Shown here: positions 31,654 through 39,892 of the stretch, piece by piece | Layout of the letters: the number at the start of each line of letters is the position of its first letter | Numbering within the stretch: position 1 is the first letter of the stretch | Assembly (NCBI GenBank): GCA_002720865.1 | Contig: PBIO01000019.1 | Coordinates: 42,402-106,401 of the forward strand | Origin: Halobacteriovorax sp. | Lineage (GTDB): Bacteria; Bdellovibrionota; Bacteriovoracia; Bacteriovoracales; Bacteriovoracaceae | Direction of reading: 5' to 3' | DNA: 64,000 nucleotides | The notes under the pieces: model-generated | Told to the model about the DNA's origin: nothing | The model's input: the letters and a program-made list of their open reading frames with translations, nothing else | The model's database searches: none | Translations under genes and position numbers: made by a program

Positions 31654-33807
31654 ATGAAGCTAATGGCGAAGACGAGAAACATTGGTATCTCGGCCCACAT
31701 TGACTCGGGTAAAACTACACTAACCGAACGTATCCTTTTTTACTGCGGTGAAATTCATAAAATTGAAGACGTTCGCGGTGGTGGTGATGGTGCCACTATG
31801 GACCATATGGAACTTGAAAAAGAAAAAGGTATTACAATTACTTCTGCAGCAACGACTGTTTTCTGGAAAGGCCTTGAAGGTAAGGGAACAAGCTTTGCTG
31901 AAGGAATTGAAAAAGATACAAGAATTAATATTATCGATACTCCGGGCCACGTTGACTTCACTGTTGAAGTTGAACGTTCACTCCGTGTTCTTGACGGTGC
32001 CATCTTAGTTCTTTGTTCTGTTTCTGGTGTTCAGTCTCAATCAATTACTGTTGACCGTCAGATGAGAAGATATAAGGTTCCAAGACTTGCTTTCTTAAAC
32101 AAGATGGACCGAATGGGTGCCAATGCTTTTAAAGGTAGAGACGCTCTTATCGAAAAATTAAATCACAATGCTGTTCTTATGCAACATCCTATCGGTTCTG
32201 AAGAGAACTTCGCTGGGGTTGTTGATCTTATTACAATGAAAGCTTACTACTTTGATGGAGACAATGGTGAAAACGTTCGCGTTGAGGATTGTCCAGCTGA
32301 CATCTTAGATGATTGCCAAGCTCTTCGTTCAGAGATGATTGATAAAGTTGCTGAATTTGATGATGACATCATGGAAGCTTACCTAGAAGGAAATGAGCCA
32401 TCTGAAGCAGACCTACATAAGTGTATTAAGATTGGTGTTAATACTCACCAACTAACTCCTGTATACATGGGATCAGCTTTTAAGAACAAAGGTGTTCAAG
32501 TTCTAATGGAAGCGGTAACTCGTTACCTTCCATCTCCACTTGAGTGTGCTAAGCCAACTGCAGTTGACTCTGAATCTGGAGAAAAAGTTACTCTTGAGCC
32601 AGACAAAACTAAAGATCTCGTTTGTATGGCCTTCAAAATTACTGATGAGCAATTTGGTCAGTTAACTTATACACGTATTTATCAAGGAACTCTTAATAAG
32701 GGTGATACCGTTTGGAATACAAGAACTGGTAAGAAAACTCGTATCGGTCGTATGGTTCGTATGATGTCTAACGATAGAGCTAATATCGACGAAGCTCACG
32801 CTGGAGATATTATCGCCCTTGTTGGTGTAGACTGTGCATCAGGTGATACTTTTGTTGGAAATGATGACCTTACAGGAATTTCTTGTGAAGGTATTCATGT
32901 TCCAATCCCAGTTATTGAACTTTCAATTTCTTGTAAAGATAAAGGAGATCAAGCAAAGCTTTCAAAAGCTCTTTCTAGATTCCTTAAAGAAGATCCAACT
33001 TTCCATGTTTTCACTGACGAAGAATCAGGTGAAACTCGGATTGCTGGTATGGGTGAACTACACCTTGAAATTTACGTAGAAAGAATTAAACGTGAGTACG
33101 GTGCTGAAGTAATTGTTGGTGCTCCTCAGGTTAACTACAGAGAAACTATCCGTCAGGAAACAACTTATGATTATACTCATAAGAAGCAAACTGGTGGTTC
33201 TGGTCAATTTGGTCAAGTTGTTGGACTTCTTAGACCACTTAAAGACGAAGATAAAGATACTGAAGATCAACTCTTCAAGTTCCATAATGAAATTAAGGGT
33301 GGATCTATTCCTACTGAATTCATTGGTGCTTGTGAGAAAGGTTTCCAAGACGTTATGGACAAAGGACCTCTTGCTGCCTTCCCATTAATCAATTGTGAAA
33401 TCTTCCTAAGAGACGGTAAGTCTCACGATGTTGACTCTAGTGATATGGCCTTCCGTATTGCTTCAAGACAAGCTATGAGACAAGCTGTTAAGGCTGCCGA
33501 TCCAGTGCTTCTTGAGCCAGTAATGAAAGTTGAAGTAACAACTCCGGATGAGTATCAAGGTTCAGTCATCGGTGACCTTTCTTCTAGAAGAGGGATGATC
33601 CAAGGTTCTGAAACTGATCCTAATGGTGAAGTTATTATTAACGCTGAAGTACCTCTTTCAGAAATGTTTGGTTACTCATCAGACTTAAGATCTATGTCTG
33701 CTGGTAAAGCAACTTACACAATGGAATTTTCTCGTTATGTAGATTGCCCATCAAACATCCAAGAGAAAGTTATGGCGGAAAGAGCTGAGAAGCTTGCCAA
33801 CGACTAA
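31654..33807 (+). CDS. fusA: Elongation factor G
   Basis: A 717-residue translational GTPase that moves tRNA and mRNA through the ribosome. The G1 motif AHIDSGKT (14-21), switch II DTPGHVDFTVEVERSLRVLDGA (split here as DTPGHVDF and following residues) and NKMDRMGA are present, with the other EF-G domains II-V to the end. It begins MKLMAKTRNIGISAHID. The switch I region HKIEDVRGGGDGATMDHMELEKEKGITI is broken by an unusual Gly-rich insert relative to the E. coli form, resembling the mitochondrial/spd-type EFG1 group. It is not in a str operon (no rpsL, rpsG or tuf beside it). Its codon usage is clearly that of a highly expressed gene. Confidence 0.97.
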   Translation: MKLMAKTRNIGISAHIDSGKTTLTERILFYCGEIHKIEDVRGGGDGATMDHMELEKEKGITITSAATTVFWKGLEGKGTSFAEGIEKDTRINIIDTPGHVDFTVEVERSLRVLDGAILVLCSVSGVQSQSITVDRQMRRYKVPRLAFLNKMDRMGANAFKGRDALIEKLNHNAVLMQHPIGSEENFAGVVDLITMKAYYFDGDNGENVRVEDCPADILDDCQALRSEMIDKVAEFDDDIMEAYLEGNEPSEADLHKCIKIGVNTHQLTPVYMGSAFKNKGVQVLMEAVTRYLPSPLECAKPTAVDSESGEKVTLEPDKTKDLVCMAFKITDEQFGQLTYTRIYQGTLNKGDTVWNTRTGKKTRIGRMVRMMSNDRANIDEAHAGDIIALVGVDCASGDTFVGNDDLTGISCEGIHVPIPVIELSISCKDKGDQAKLSKALSRFLKEDPTFHVFTDEESGETRIAGMGELHLEIYVERIKREYGAEVIVGAPQVNYRETIRQETTYDYTHKKQTGGSGQFGQVVGLLRPLKDEDKDTEDQLFKFHNEIKGGSIPTEFIGACEKGFQDVMDKGPLAAFPLINCEIFLRDGKSHDVDSSDMAFRIASRQAMRQAVKAADPVLLEPVMKVEVTTPDEYQGSVIGDLSSRRGMIQGSETDPNGEVIINAEVPLSEMFGYSSDLRSMSAGKATYTMEFSRYVDCPSNIQEKVMAERAEKLAND

Positions 33808-33851
33808 AGGTACCTGGTTACTTTTGAAGAAAATAAATACTTAAAAATATG

Positions 33852-33876
33852 GCCCCTCGGAAGAGGGGCTTTTTTA
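33852..33876 (+). terminator. Rho-independent terminator of fusA
   Basis: GCCCCTC and GAGGGGC form a 7-bp perfect stem with a GGAA tetraloop followed by six T residues. Confidence 0.96.
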
Positions 33877-33894
33877 CGGAATTACGGAGAAATT

Positions 33895-34188
33895 ATGAAG
33901 AATATTTTAATCACTTTGACCTTACTATTCAGTGCCTCACTACTAGCAAGCGATAGTAAAAAGCATAATCACAAATCTGAGGACTCACATAATAAGCATT
34001 CTGATCATGCTCATCATGTACATCACCATAATCATCACAAGGACCATAAGCATGTTCATAAAAAAGGATGTGGGCATAAGGCTGAAAAGCATGATGACCA
34101 TACAGACTACGAGCATGGTAAGCATCACCACCATCAGTTAAATGGTCATACTCATGACTGTGAAGGTCCACATAAAAAGAAGAAGTAA
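33895..34188 (+). CDS. Histidine-rich secreted protein
   Basis: A 97-residue protein with a signal peptide (MKNILITLTLLFSASLLA). About a third of the mature residues are histidine, arranged in clusters such as HAHHVHHHNHHKDHKHVH, with two cysteines in GCGH and HDCEG near basic segments. Such proteins bind zinc, nickel, copper or cobalt in the periplasm; a buffer or metal-delivery role is likely but the metal is unknown. It lies between two strong terminators, so it is a single-gene transcription unit unless fusA read-through occurs. A good GGAG-like site precedes the ATG. Confidence 0.88.
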   Translation: MKNILITLTLLFSASLLASDSKKHNHKSEDSHNKHSDHAHHVHHHNHHKDHKHVHKKGCGHKAEKHDDHTDYEHGKHHHHQLNGHTHDCEGPHKKKK

Positions 34189-34199
34189 ACTCTTATATG

Positions 34200-34220
34200 C
34201 CCCTCTCACGAGGGGTTTTT
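34200..34220 (+). terminator. Rho-independent terminator of the His-rich gene
   Basis: CCCCTC and GAGGGG form a 6-bp perfect stem with a TCAC loop, then five T residues. An ATG inside it (34197) is not a start. Confidence 0.92.
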
Positions 34221-34237
34221 AATTCTCACTTTTCCTC

Positions 34238-34243
34238 TATAAT
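34238..34243 (+). promoter_or_regulatory. -10 element of a probable leaderless gene
   Basis: A perfect TATAAT ends 7 nt before the ATG at 34251, and no Shine-Dalgarno is present. No good -35 is seen because the terminator T-run occupies that place. Confidence 0.4.
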
Positions 34244-34250
34244 AAAATAC

Positions 34251-35582
34251 ATGAATGGACTTAAAAGAGAAGGCATCGTACAAAAAACGATTATATGTCT
34301 TTTGCTTGCGATTTACTTTTTTATAGATAGAAGACCTGTTTTGATTGAAGGTGGGCTGTCTATGGACGAGCTACTTTCCTGGACATATGCCGTTAATGGG
34401 TTTGAGTCTTTTTTTGATCGTTGGTTAAATAGTTCTCATCAACCGATGTTTTATATCATTCTTACAATATGGAATAAAGTTCTCGGAAACCCCAATGATT
34501 ATTGGATTCGATTAGTCCCACTTGGCTTTGCTTTGATAGCTCTTGTTTTATATTCGTTGTTCTCTATAAGAAAGAATGGATTGTTTCTTGGGATATTGCT
34601 TAGTCTTTTTTTTATTTTTGAACCTTTAACCTCTGGATTGTCAGTCTTCTTAAGACCGTATTCAATGATTTTCTGTTTGATCATGGCGAACTTATTATTT
34701 TTAACAGAGTTCAAGAATAAAAAGTTATTTGAATTGAGTGTTGTGCTTCTTTTATTTACGCATACTCTTGGCCTCATCTATTTATGTATACTCTTTGTTT
34801 CATTACTCATTTCAGGGTTTGATATTAAAGGGATGATTAAGGAATACTATTATCTAGTGATACTCAGTCTATTAACTATAGCTCTTGTCCTTTATCAAGG
34901 GTCTCAAGAAGCAGTAAACTTGAATTGGGTTGGAAGAGACTTTAGTTCTTTTCATTTGAATTTAAATATTTTTTGGTTTTTTCTAGCTTGTAGCGGCTTC
35001 TTATATAAGTCCATAAAGAAGAAAGGAGAAGAACGACTTTTCTTTGTGATTCCTTTAGTAGGTATTTGCGTATTCTTTATAATCGACTTTTTTGTAATGC
35101 CCTTTTTCGTGGGGAGACATTTTATTATTCTTTACCCCGCAGGATTTCTTTTTATTTCTTTAGGAGTAAAAGAACTCATTGGGTTTAAATATACTCCCGT
35201 TCTTATGATGATTATCATTCTTTTTTTTAAGGCAGTTAATGGAAAGCCTAGAACTGAAGTTGAGCAAGGAGAGCTTAATTATAAAACGTTGTTTTTAAAA
35301 CTTAAAGAAAGTGAAGAAATCTCAAGCTCTAAGAGGACTTTATGCCTTTATAATAAGTCTTATAAAGGCCTGTTAAAGCCTTATTCTATTATGTATTTCG
35401 GGTTTGACTTTTGTCATACACATTTAGAGGTAGATACGGATAATTTAAAAGAAGCTGAGAATTATGAATATATCGCCTTGTTGGATTATGACAATGTAAA
35501 AAATCTAAAGTTATCTTCAAATATCATCTTTAGAGACGAGAAAGGATATTTGAAGATTTTTAAAAATGATAAACTAAAGTAA
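34251..35582 (+). CDS. Multi-pass membrane protein, glycosyltransferase family 39/87-like
   Basis: A 443-residue protein with about ten membrane helices. The start is taken at ATG 34251, because an upstream ATG at 34197 lies inside a terminator hairpin. Near the N-terminus MDELLSWTYAVNGFESFFDRW, broken by a short loop, has the acidic residue in the first outside loop that is typical of GT-C glycosyltransferases (ArnT/PMT type), followed by SSHQPMFYIIL. The last 90 residues form a soluble domain. It probably transfers a sugar from a lipid carrier to a surface glycan or lipid, but no family signature is complete. Confidence in the exact function is low. Confidence 0.75.
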   Translation: MNGLKREGIVQKTIICLLLAIYFFIDRRPVLIEGGLSMDELLSWTYAVNGFESFFDRWLNSSHQPMFYIILTIWNKVLGNPNDYWIRLVPLGFALIALVLYSLFSIRKNGLFLGILLSLFFIFEPLTSGLSVFLRPYSMIFCLIMANLLFLTEFKNKKLFELSVVLLLFTHTLGLIYLCILFVSLLISGFDIKGMIKEYYYLVILSLLTIALVLYQGSQEAVNLNWVGRDFSSFHLNLNIFWFFLACSGFLYKSIKKKGEERLFFVIPLVGICVFFIIDFFVMPFFVGRHFIILYPAGFLFISLGVKELIGFKYTPVLMMIIILFFKAVNGKPRTEVEQGELNYKTLFLKLKESEEISSSKRTLCLYNKSYKGLLKPYSIMYFGFDFCHTHLEVDTDNLKEAENYEYIALLDYDNVKNLKLSSNIIFRDEKGYLKIFKNDKLK

Positions 35583-37097
35583 GAATTTTAGTAATGTTGC
35601 TGGTACCTTTAAAAAGAAGTAGAGCATCTTTTTTGTAAGACTTGAATTAGCCAGTAGTTTCGAGCCATCTTCAGGGCGTCCATTTTTGCCAAGTTTCTTA
35701 GAACTTTTCATCCTTAACTCAATATTATTTTGAACATCATCTCTAAGGGACTTACTGTTCTTACAGAAAATTGCCATTTCGGTATTATAAAAGCTGGAAC
35801 GGTTGTCTATATTAAAAGTTCCTATCATAAATGCGTCGTCATTAAAGACAATAGTTTTTGAGTGAGTTCCCCAAACTGCTTTTTTTATTTTCTCATTCAT
35901 GACTTCAGATTCGCCGGAGAAAAAGCCTGTGTAAATATAAGCATTAAAATAATCACTAGGAGTATATGGTCTAACTTCATCTGAGAATACTGTTGCTACA
36001 TAAATAGCATCAGTAGAACCGAGGCTATTAGTTAAAATATTTACGGTGATTTTGTTATTTAGGAGACCATGTAGGGCCTCTTTACTTCTAGAATTGTTAA
36101 GAAAATAAGGGGAATCAATTGTAATTTCTCTATCGGTTAACTCCATCCAGGAGGCGATCTCTTTTCTAAGCAGTCTAAAATCTCTATGATATTCCTGAGT
36201 TGAAACTCTCTTCGCAAAACCGCCACCTTCACGATCGGTAGCAAATGCCACGTGAGGGCAAATGCTTTTATCAGTTGAAGCTAAAGCTTTCTTTCCGTAG
36301 GATAAGGCGTAGTTTAAGGCCTTCTTTTCTTTCTTAGTTGGCTTGTAGATACTTATTGATTCACGAATTCTATTCCTATGTCTTTTAACTCTTTCTTTAT
36401 GTTGTCTATTTCTCTTTTGTCTTTCTTTATACGAAACGACTTTGTCCCCAACGAATTTAATAGGTTTTGCAGGCCTGGCCGGGACCTCAACGATATCTGA
36501 GGCCCAATATTTATCAAATGAGTCCACCATGGTTTTAACGATAGGACCCTCTAGCCAAACATCTCTATCAAGGAAGTTAAATGTTTCGCTTAAGTCAAAA
36601 TATTCATCTGCAATATTTCGCCCACCGGTAATGGCCTCCACTCCATCCCTCGAAATCATTTTTCTATGATTGCGAAATTGAACAGTGCTTATCTGGATAA
36701 TAGAGGCTGCATTATAATATCTAACTTCAACATTTTTTCTTCTTAAGGCATGAGCGTAATACTCATCTAACACAAAAACGGCTGCACTTTTGTCGACGAG
36801 TAGGCGAACCTTTACACCTCGATCAGCAGCTGCAATCATTTCTCTCATAATTATTCTGCTTGCCGTATCTGTATTGAAAATAAAATATTCAAGCTCCAAA
36901 GTTTCTTGAGCTCTTCTCATGAGGTCGATTCTGGCCCTAAGGGAACCAATTCCACTGTTAAGAACTCGCATGGAATGGTCTTTAGCAATATTGTGTCGAT
37001 AGGGGTAAAGCTCAGCATTAACCTCACCATCAGCAAAGGCCGTAAAACAACAAAGTAGTGTGAAGAGGGCAATTAACTGGTTTTTGGCCTTGTACAT
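35574..37097 (-). CDS. Phospholipase D family protein (cardiolipin synthase-like), secreted
   Basis: A 507-residue protein with a signal peptide (LIALFTLLCCFTAFA) and two HxK(x4)D-type motifs. The first is HRKMISRDG near residue 143 followed by GGRNI. The second is HSKTIVFND near residue 411 followed by GTFNID. In the second, the canonical Asp position is Asn with Asp one residue later, a small deviation. The PLD superfamily includes phospholipases, cardiolipin synthases and nucleases that use these motifs as a pair. A signal peptide and no further long membrane helix suggest periplasmic or surface location. Substrate is inferred to be a phospholipid. The gene converges with 34251-35582, 9 nt overlapping. 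Confidence 0.87.
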   Translation of the reverse strand: MYKAKNQLIALFTLLCCFTAFADGEVNAELYPYRHNIAKDHSMRVLNSGIGSLRARIDLMRRAQETLELEYFIFNTDTASRIIMREMIAAADRGVKVRLLVDKSAAVFVLDEYYAHALRRKNVEVRYYNAASIIQISTVQFRNHRKMISRDGVEAITGGRNIADEYFDLSETFNFLDRDVWLEGPIVKTMVDSFDKYWASDIVEVPARPAKPIKFVGDKVVSYKERQKRNRQHKERVKRHRNRIRESISIYKPTKKEKKALNYALSYGKKALASTDKSICPHVAFATDREGGGFAKRVSTQEYHRDFRLLRKEIASWMELTDREITIDSPYFLNNSRSKEALHGLLNNKITVNILTNSLGSTDAIYVATVFSDEVRPYTPSDYFNAYIYTGFFSGESEVMNEKIKKAVWGTHSKTIVFNDDAFMIGTFNIDNRSSFYNTEMAIFCKNSKSLRDDVQNNIELRMKSSKKLGKNGRPEDGSKLLANSSLTKKMLYFFLKVPATLLKFLL

Positions 37098-37313
37098 TGT
37101 CTATCCTTTTAGAAACTGCCTAAAATTTGATCAAAAAAGTGAGCAAAAATCAGGGAAATCTTTGTTTTTATTAAATAATTGCAAGGCCTATGCCATAAAG
37201 TATATCTATCTAAAAATTCGATAGAATGTATTTTATTAGAATAATTATAATCTTCTTTGCTTTTCTCTAGCAGCAGAATATATAGATTTTAACTTTTTTG
37301 TTGGAGAGCATTT

Positions 37314-37736
37314 ATGAAGTCCATTTTTACAATTATAATTTTTAGTATATCAACCTTTTCGATGGCAAGTACGACCTGTGATGTTTTTAATCATCACGAT
37401 GCCAGAGCTTGTATTGAAAAAGCGGCCTATGCTGTTAATGGAGAGGGAGAACTTCCTCACTCGGTAGGTGCCTCTAGGTTTAGAAAATCAAAAAAGGCAT
37501 TTGAGAAAATAACAGGTATTGTTCCAAGTAAAACTTATGTTGGAGTAGTAGAGGTTCACTATGACGAAGATGAGTTAATGTACTATCAGGTTGCCAGAGG
37601 AAAATCTGTCACTCCTGAGTTAGTTTATTCCGTAGGGTTACCAGACCTCCTTTACGAAATGGATGTTGAAGACTCTGAAGAGCTTGATGAAGACTTTTTC
37701 GCATTATATTTAGATATCGAAGAATTTCATCTATAA
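37314..37736 (+). CDS. Small secreted protein of unknown function
   Basis: A 140-residue protein with a signal peptide (MKSIFTIIIFSISTFSMA) and a mature part of about 120 residues that starts STTCDVFNHHDARACIE, with two cysteines likely to form a disulfide. A strand-rich middle YVGVVEVHYDEDELMYYQVARG is followed by an acidic C-terminus (SEELDEDFFALYLDIEEF). No family is recognised. A strong TTGGAGAG site precedes the ATG. The gene ends 4 nt before a hairpin that contains the ribosome site of the acetyltransferase, so both may be on one mRNA. Confidence 0.8.
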   Translation: MKSIFTIIIFSISTFSMASTTCDVFNHHDARACIEKAAYAVNGEGELPHSVGASRFRKSKKAFEKITGIVPSKTYVGVVEVHYDEDELMYYQVARGKSVTPELVYSVGLPDLLYEMDVEDSEELDEDFFALYLDIEEFHL

Positions 37737-37740
37737 ATTT

Positions 37741-37777
37741 ATTGAGCTTTTCTATAGAATAAATAGAAAGGCTCAAT
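37741..37777 (+). promoter_or_regulatory. SD-masking hairpin before the acetyltransferase
   Basis: ATTGAGCTTTTCTAT (37741-37755) pairs with ATAGAAAGGCTCAAT (37763-37777): 15 bp with one T-G pair and a 7-nt loop. The right arm holds AGAAAGG, the Shine-Dalgarno of ATG 37780. The T-G pair is tolerated only in RNA copied as the plus strand, which fits. No T-run follows. Confidence 0.7.
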
Positions 37778-37779
37778 TT

Positions 37780-38232
37780 ATGAAACTTAATATAATAAAC
37801 GCAAATAGATCCCACTTCGAATTTATCTTAAATTCCCAAATAAGCATGGCTTTAGAAACCGAGGCTCTTGAACTCAGAGAAGAAACCGTTCGTTCCGGCG
37901 TCACAGCTGTTTTTGAAGATCCAAGTAAAGGTAGATATTTGGTCGCTGAGCTCGAAGAAAAACCGGTAGGAGTCTTACTTATTGTGACGGAATGGTCGGA
38001 GTGGAGAAATAGTACCGTTTACTGGATTCACTCCTTATTTATAAAAAAAGAATATCGGGGACAAGGAATATATAAAAGAATGTATGAACATATCAAAGAA
38101 GAGGTTTTGAATGACCCCAGGCTCGCTGGTATAAGGCTAAATGTTGATAAGAGAAATAAGGACGCTGTTAAGGTTTATGAAGCTTTGGGAATGAGTGATG
38201 AACACTATAGAATGTTCGAGTGGCTAAAATAA
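37780..38232 (+). CDS. GNAT-family N-acetyltransferase
   Basis: A 150-residue GNAT protein, which transfers acetyl from acetyl-CoA to an amine. The pyrophosphate loop is YRGQGIYKRMYEHIKEE (Q/RxxGxG/A type), followed by a strand, LNVDKRNKDAVKVYEALGMSD, the acceptor-binding C-terminal half. The N-terminal strand and helix (INANRSHFEFILNSQ) are typical of GNAT. The acceptor is unknown; small molecule or peptide. Its ribosome site is buried in the hairpin at 37741-37777, so translation may be conditional. Confidence 0.9.
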   Translation: MKLNIINANRSHFEFILNSQISMALETEALELREETVRSGVTAVFEDPSKGRYLVAELEEKPVGVLLIVTEWSEWRNSTVYWIHSLFIKKEYRGQGIYKRMYEHIKEEVLNDPRLAGIRLNVDKRNKDAVKVYEALGMSDEHYRMFEWLK

Positions 38233-38233
38233 T

Positions 38234-39775
38234 TTAAATTTCTTTTATTAAACGAAGTGGAATTATAAAAACTTTTTTTGAATCAGGTGACCTCGAATCA
38301 ATCTTAATCTCTTTTGTAGCCTCAACAATATCCTCGATAATCTGGTCAAGGTCTTTATCTTCACGAGACCCAATCTGTATTCTAATTACAGAACCATCAA
38401 TATCAAAGTTTTCAGTTTCATCTGACGTCGGTTTCAATTCTTCATCCACTGGCTCTTCATTTTCTAAATCCGCATTTAGATCATCAATAACCTCTTCAAC
38501 TTCCTTTTTATTAAAATAATAATAAGCGATACTTCCACCTGCTGAAAGAATAATGGCCAATTTCGTGGTAAAGCTTTTTTCGTGGATTAGAGAAATTTCA
38601 CCTCTGGCCATAGCCTTTTCTTTAGCACTATCCATTCTTTTTAAAATATCAGGATATCTTTCTTGATTATTTTTGGCGAAACGATGAAGTTCTTCCCAAG
38701 TGTCTTTTGTTCGCGAATCAATTCTTCTTGCAAAAGTTACAAGAAGTTCGTCTTCAGGAACTACCGTGGTGTTTAAAGAAAGTAGTAAATCAAACTTTTC
38801 TGCCGACTGTAAAGGGGAGCGCATGATACGATTGATTTTTGGAAAATGCACCAATCTCGCAACTCGATCATAAATTAATCTAATCACTCTAATGGCCTTA
38901 CTTTTATTCAAGCCTGGAGCTTTGAGAATCAGATTTGCTAACTCATCAGTAGGAAGGAGTTCATAAAAAAGCCCTTTCCAAAATAGTTTAAACTCTTCAT
39001 CTCTCTCTCTTTTGAGCCTTGTCGTAAAAGCAAGTGGATGGGCATTTAAACTTTGATTAAGTTCTTTCCATGTCGGAGTTTCGGCTCCTTTTAAGAGGAC
39101 ATAGAAACTTTCTTGATCTGTGAAAGACCTTACACCAATGGAATTTAATAAGTTTCTTGTATTGGAAACACAACTAGTATCACAATTATTATCTTCTAGA
39201 ATGCCCTCTAGGTGTTTCCGTATAAGTTTATATTCATGATAGAAGTGGCCCATATGAATCGAGCTCTCGTCAATTACTGATTTGTAATAGGCTTTCATCT
39301 TAATAAGGTCGCCGCCTTCAGAAATATATCTAGAGGCAACTGCATCTGCTAGTTCTTGGTGAATTCCAGCTGCCTTTAATTTTATGGTTAGCTCTTCTGA
39401 GCTTTGAAAACCAGCTTCGTTTAAAATATTTATTATTCTTTCATAGCGATCCATAATAACTACGGCCGACTCTACCTCTCTAAAAAGTGGACGAAGCTCT
39501 CTTGTTACTTGCGAATAGCTATCGTTAGCAATAAGTGCATCGTAATGAGCAATCTTTTTCCATATTTTTAAATTGATGGCCGGTTCCGAGTTTGATTTTT
39601 TAACTCTTAATTTGTTAGTTCTTTTTTCAAGTTTTTGAACCTGTTTTAAAAGCTTATACTGAACTTCATCTAAGGGAAGATCCCCTGATTTTTTTAACAA
39701 GTTCTTAATGCCTTCGTGACAGTCGACGGCAAAGACACGCTGAATAAGGAATAAGTAGAAAATTAGAGCTCTCAC
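38234..39775 (-). CDS. Secreted or membrane-anchored helical protein of unknown function
   Basis: A 513-residue protein read from GTG 39775, with a signal peptide (MRALIFYLFLIQRVFA). Most of the mature sequence is alpha-helical and charged, with a disulfide-like NNCDTSCVS at about 200. A hydrophobic segment LAIILSAGGSIAYYYF near 405-420 may span a membrane, leaving an acidic C-terminal tail with several Asp/Glu clusters. No catalytic motif is seen. It converges with the acetyltransferase gene (1 nt gap). No clear Shine-Dalgarno precedes the start. Confidence 0.75.
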   Translation of the reverse strand: MRALIFYLFLIQRVFAVDCHEGIKNLLKKSGDLPLDEVQYKLLKQVQKLEKRTNKLRVKKSNSEPAINLKIWKKIAHYDALIANDSYSQVTRELRPLFREVESAVVIMDRYERIINILNEAGFQSSEELTIKLKAAGIHQELADAVASRYISEGGDLIKMKAYYKSVIDESSIHMGHFYHEYKLIRKHLEGILEDNNCDTSCVSNTRNLLNSIGVRSFTDQESFYVLLKGAETPTWKELNQSLNAHPLAFTTRLKRERDEEFKLFWKGLFYELLPTDELANLILKAPGLNKSKAIRVIRLIYDRVARLVHFPKINRIMRSPLQSAEKFDLLLSLNTTVVPEDELLVTFARRIDSRTKDTWEELHRFAKNNQERYPDILKRMDSAKEKAMARGEISLIHEKSFTTKLAIILSAGGSIAYYYFNKKEVEEVIDDLNADLENEEPVDEELKPTSDETENFDIDGSVIRIQIGSREDKDLDQIIEDIVEATKEIKIDSRSPDSKKVFIIPLRLIKEI

Positions 39776-39829
39776 TAGAGAACTTATCGATTGTTTTCCC
39801 TATAATGATTAGTTAAAACCGTGCTTCTC

Positions 39830-39858
39830 TTGACCATTAGGTTAGACTTATATATAAG
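39830..39858 (+). promoter_or_regulatory. Promoter of the LysR-family gene
   Basis: TTGACC (39830-39835), a 17-nt spacer and TATAAG (39853-39858) lie about 35 nt before the ATG at 39893. Downstream there is an AAGGTG site before a two-codon ATG-TTT-TAA frame at 39868, which may be incidental. Confidence 0.65.
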
Positions 39859-39892
39859 GTGACTCTAATGTTTTAAACCTTTGGGATTAGAT

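Noticed and set aside
33929..34171. 80-codon minus-strand frame opposite the His-rich gene
   Set aside because: Antisense of CAT/CAC-rich codons; no ribosome site.
34197..34250. Upstream part of the membrane protein frame from ATG 34197
   Set aside because: That ATG is inside the terminator hairpin of the His-rich gene; ATG 34251 is the better start.
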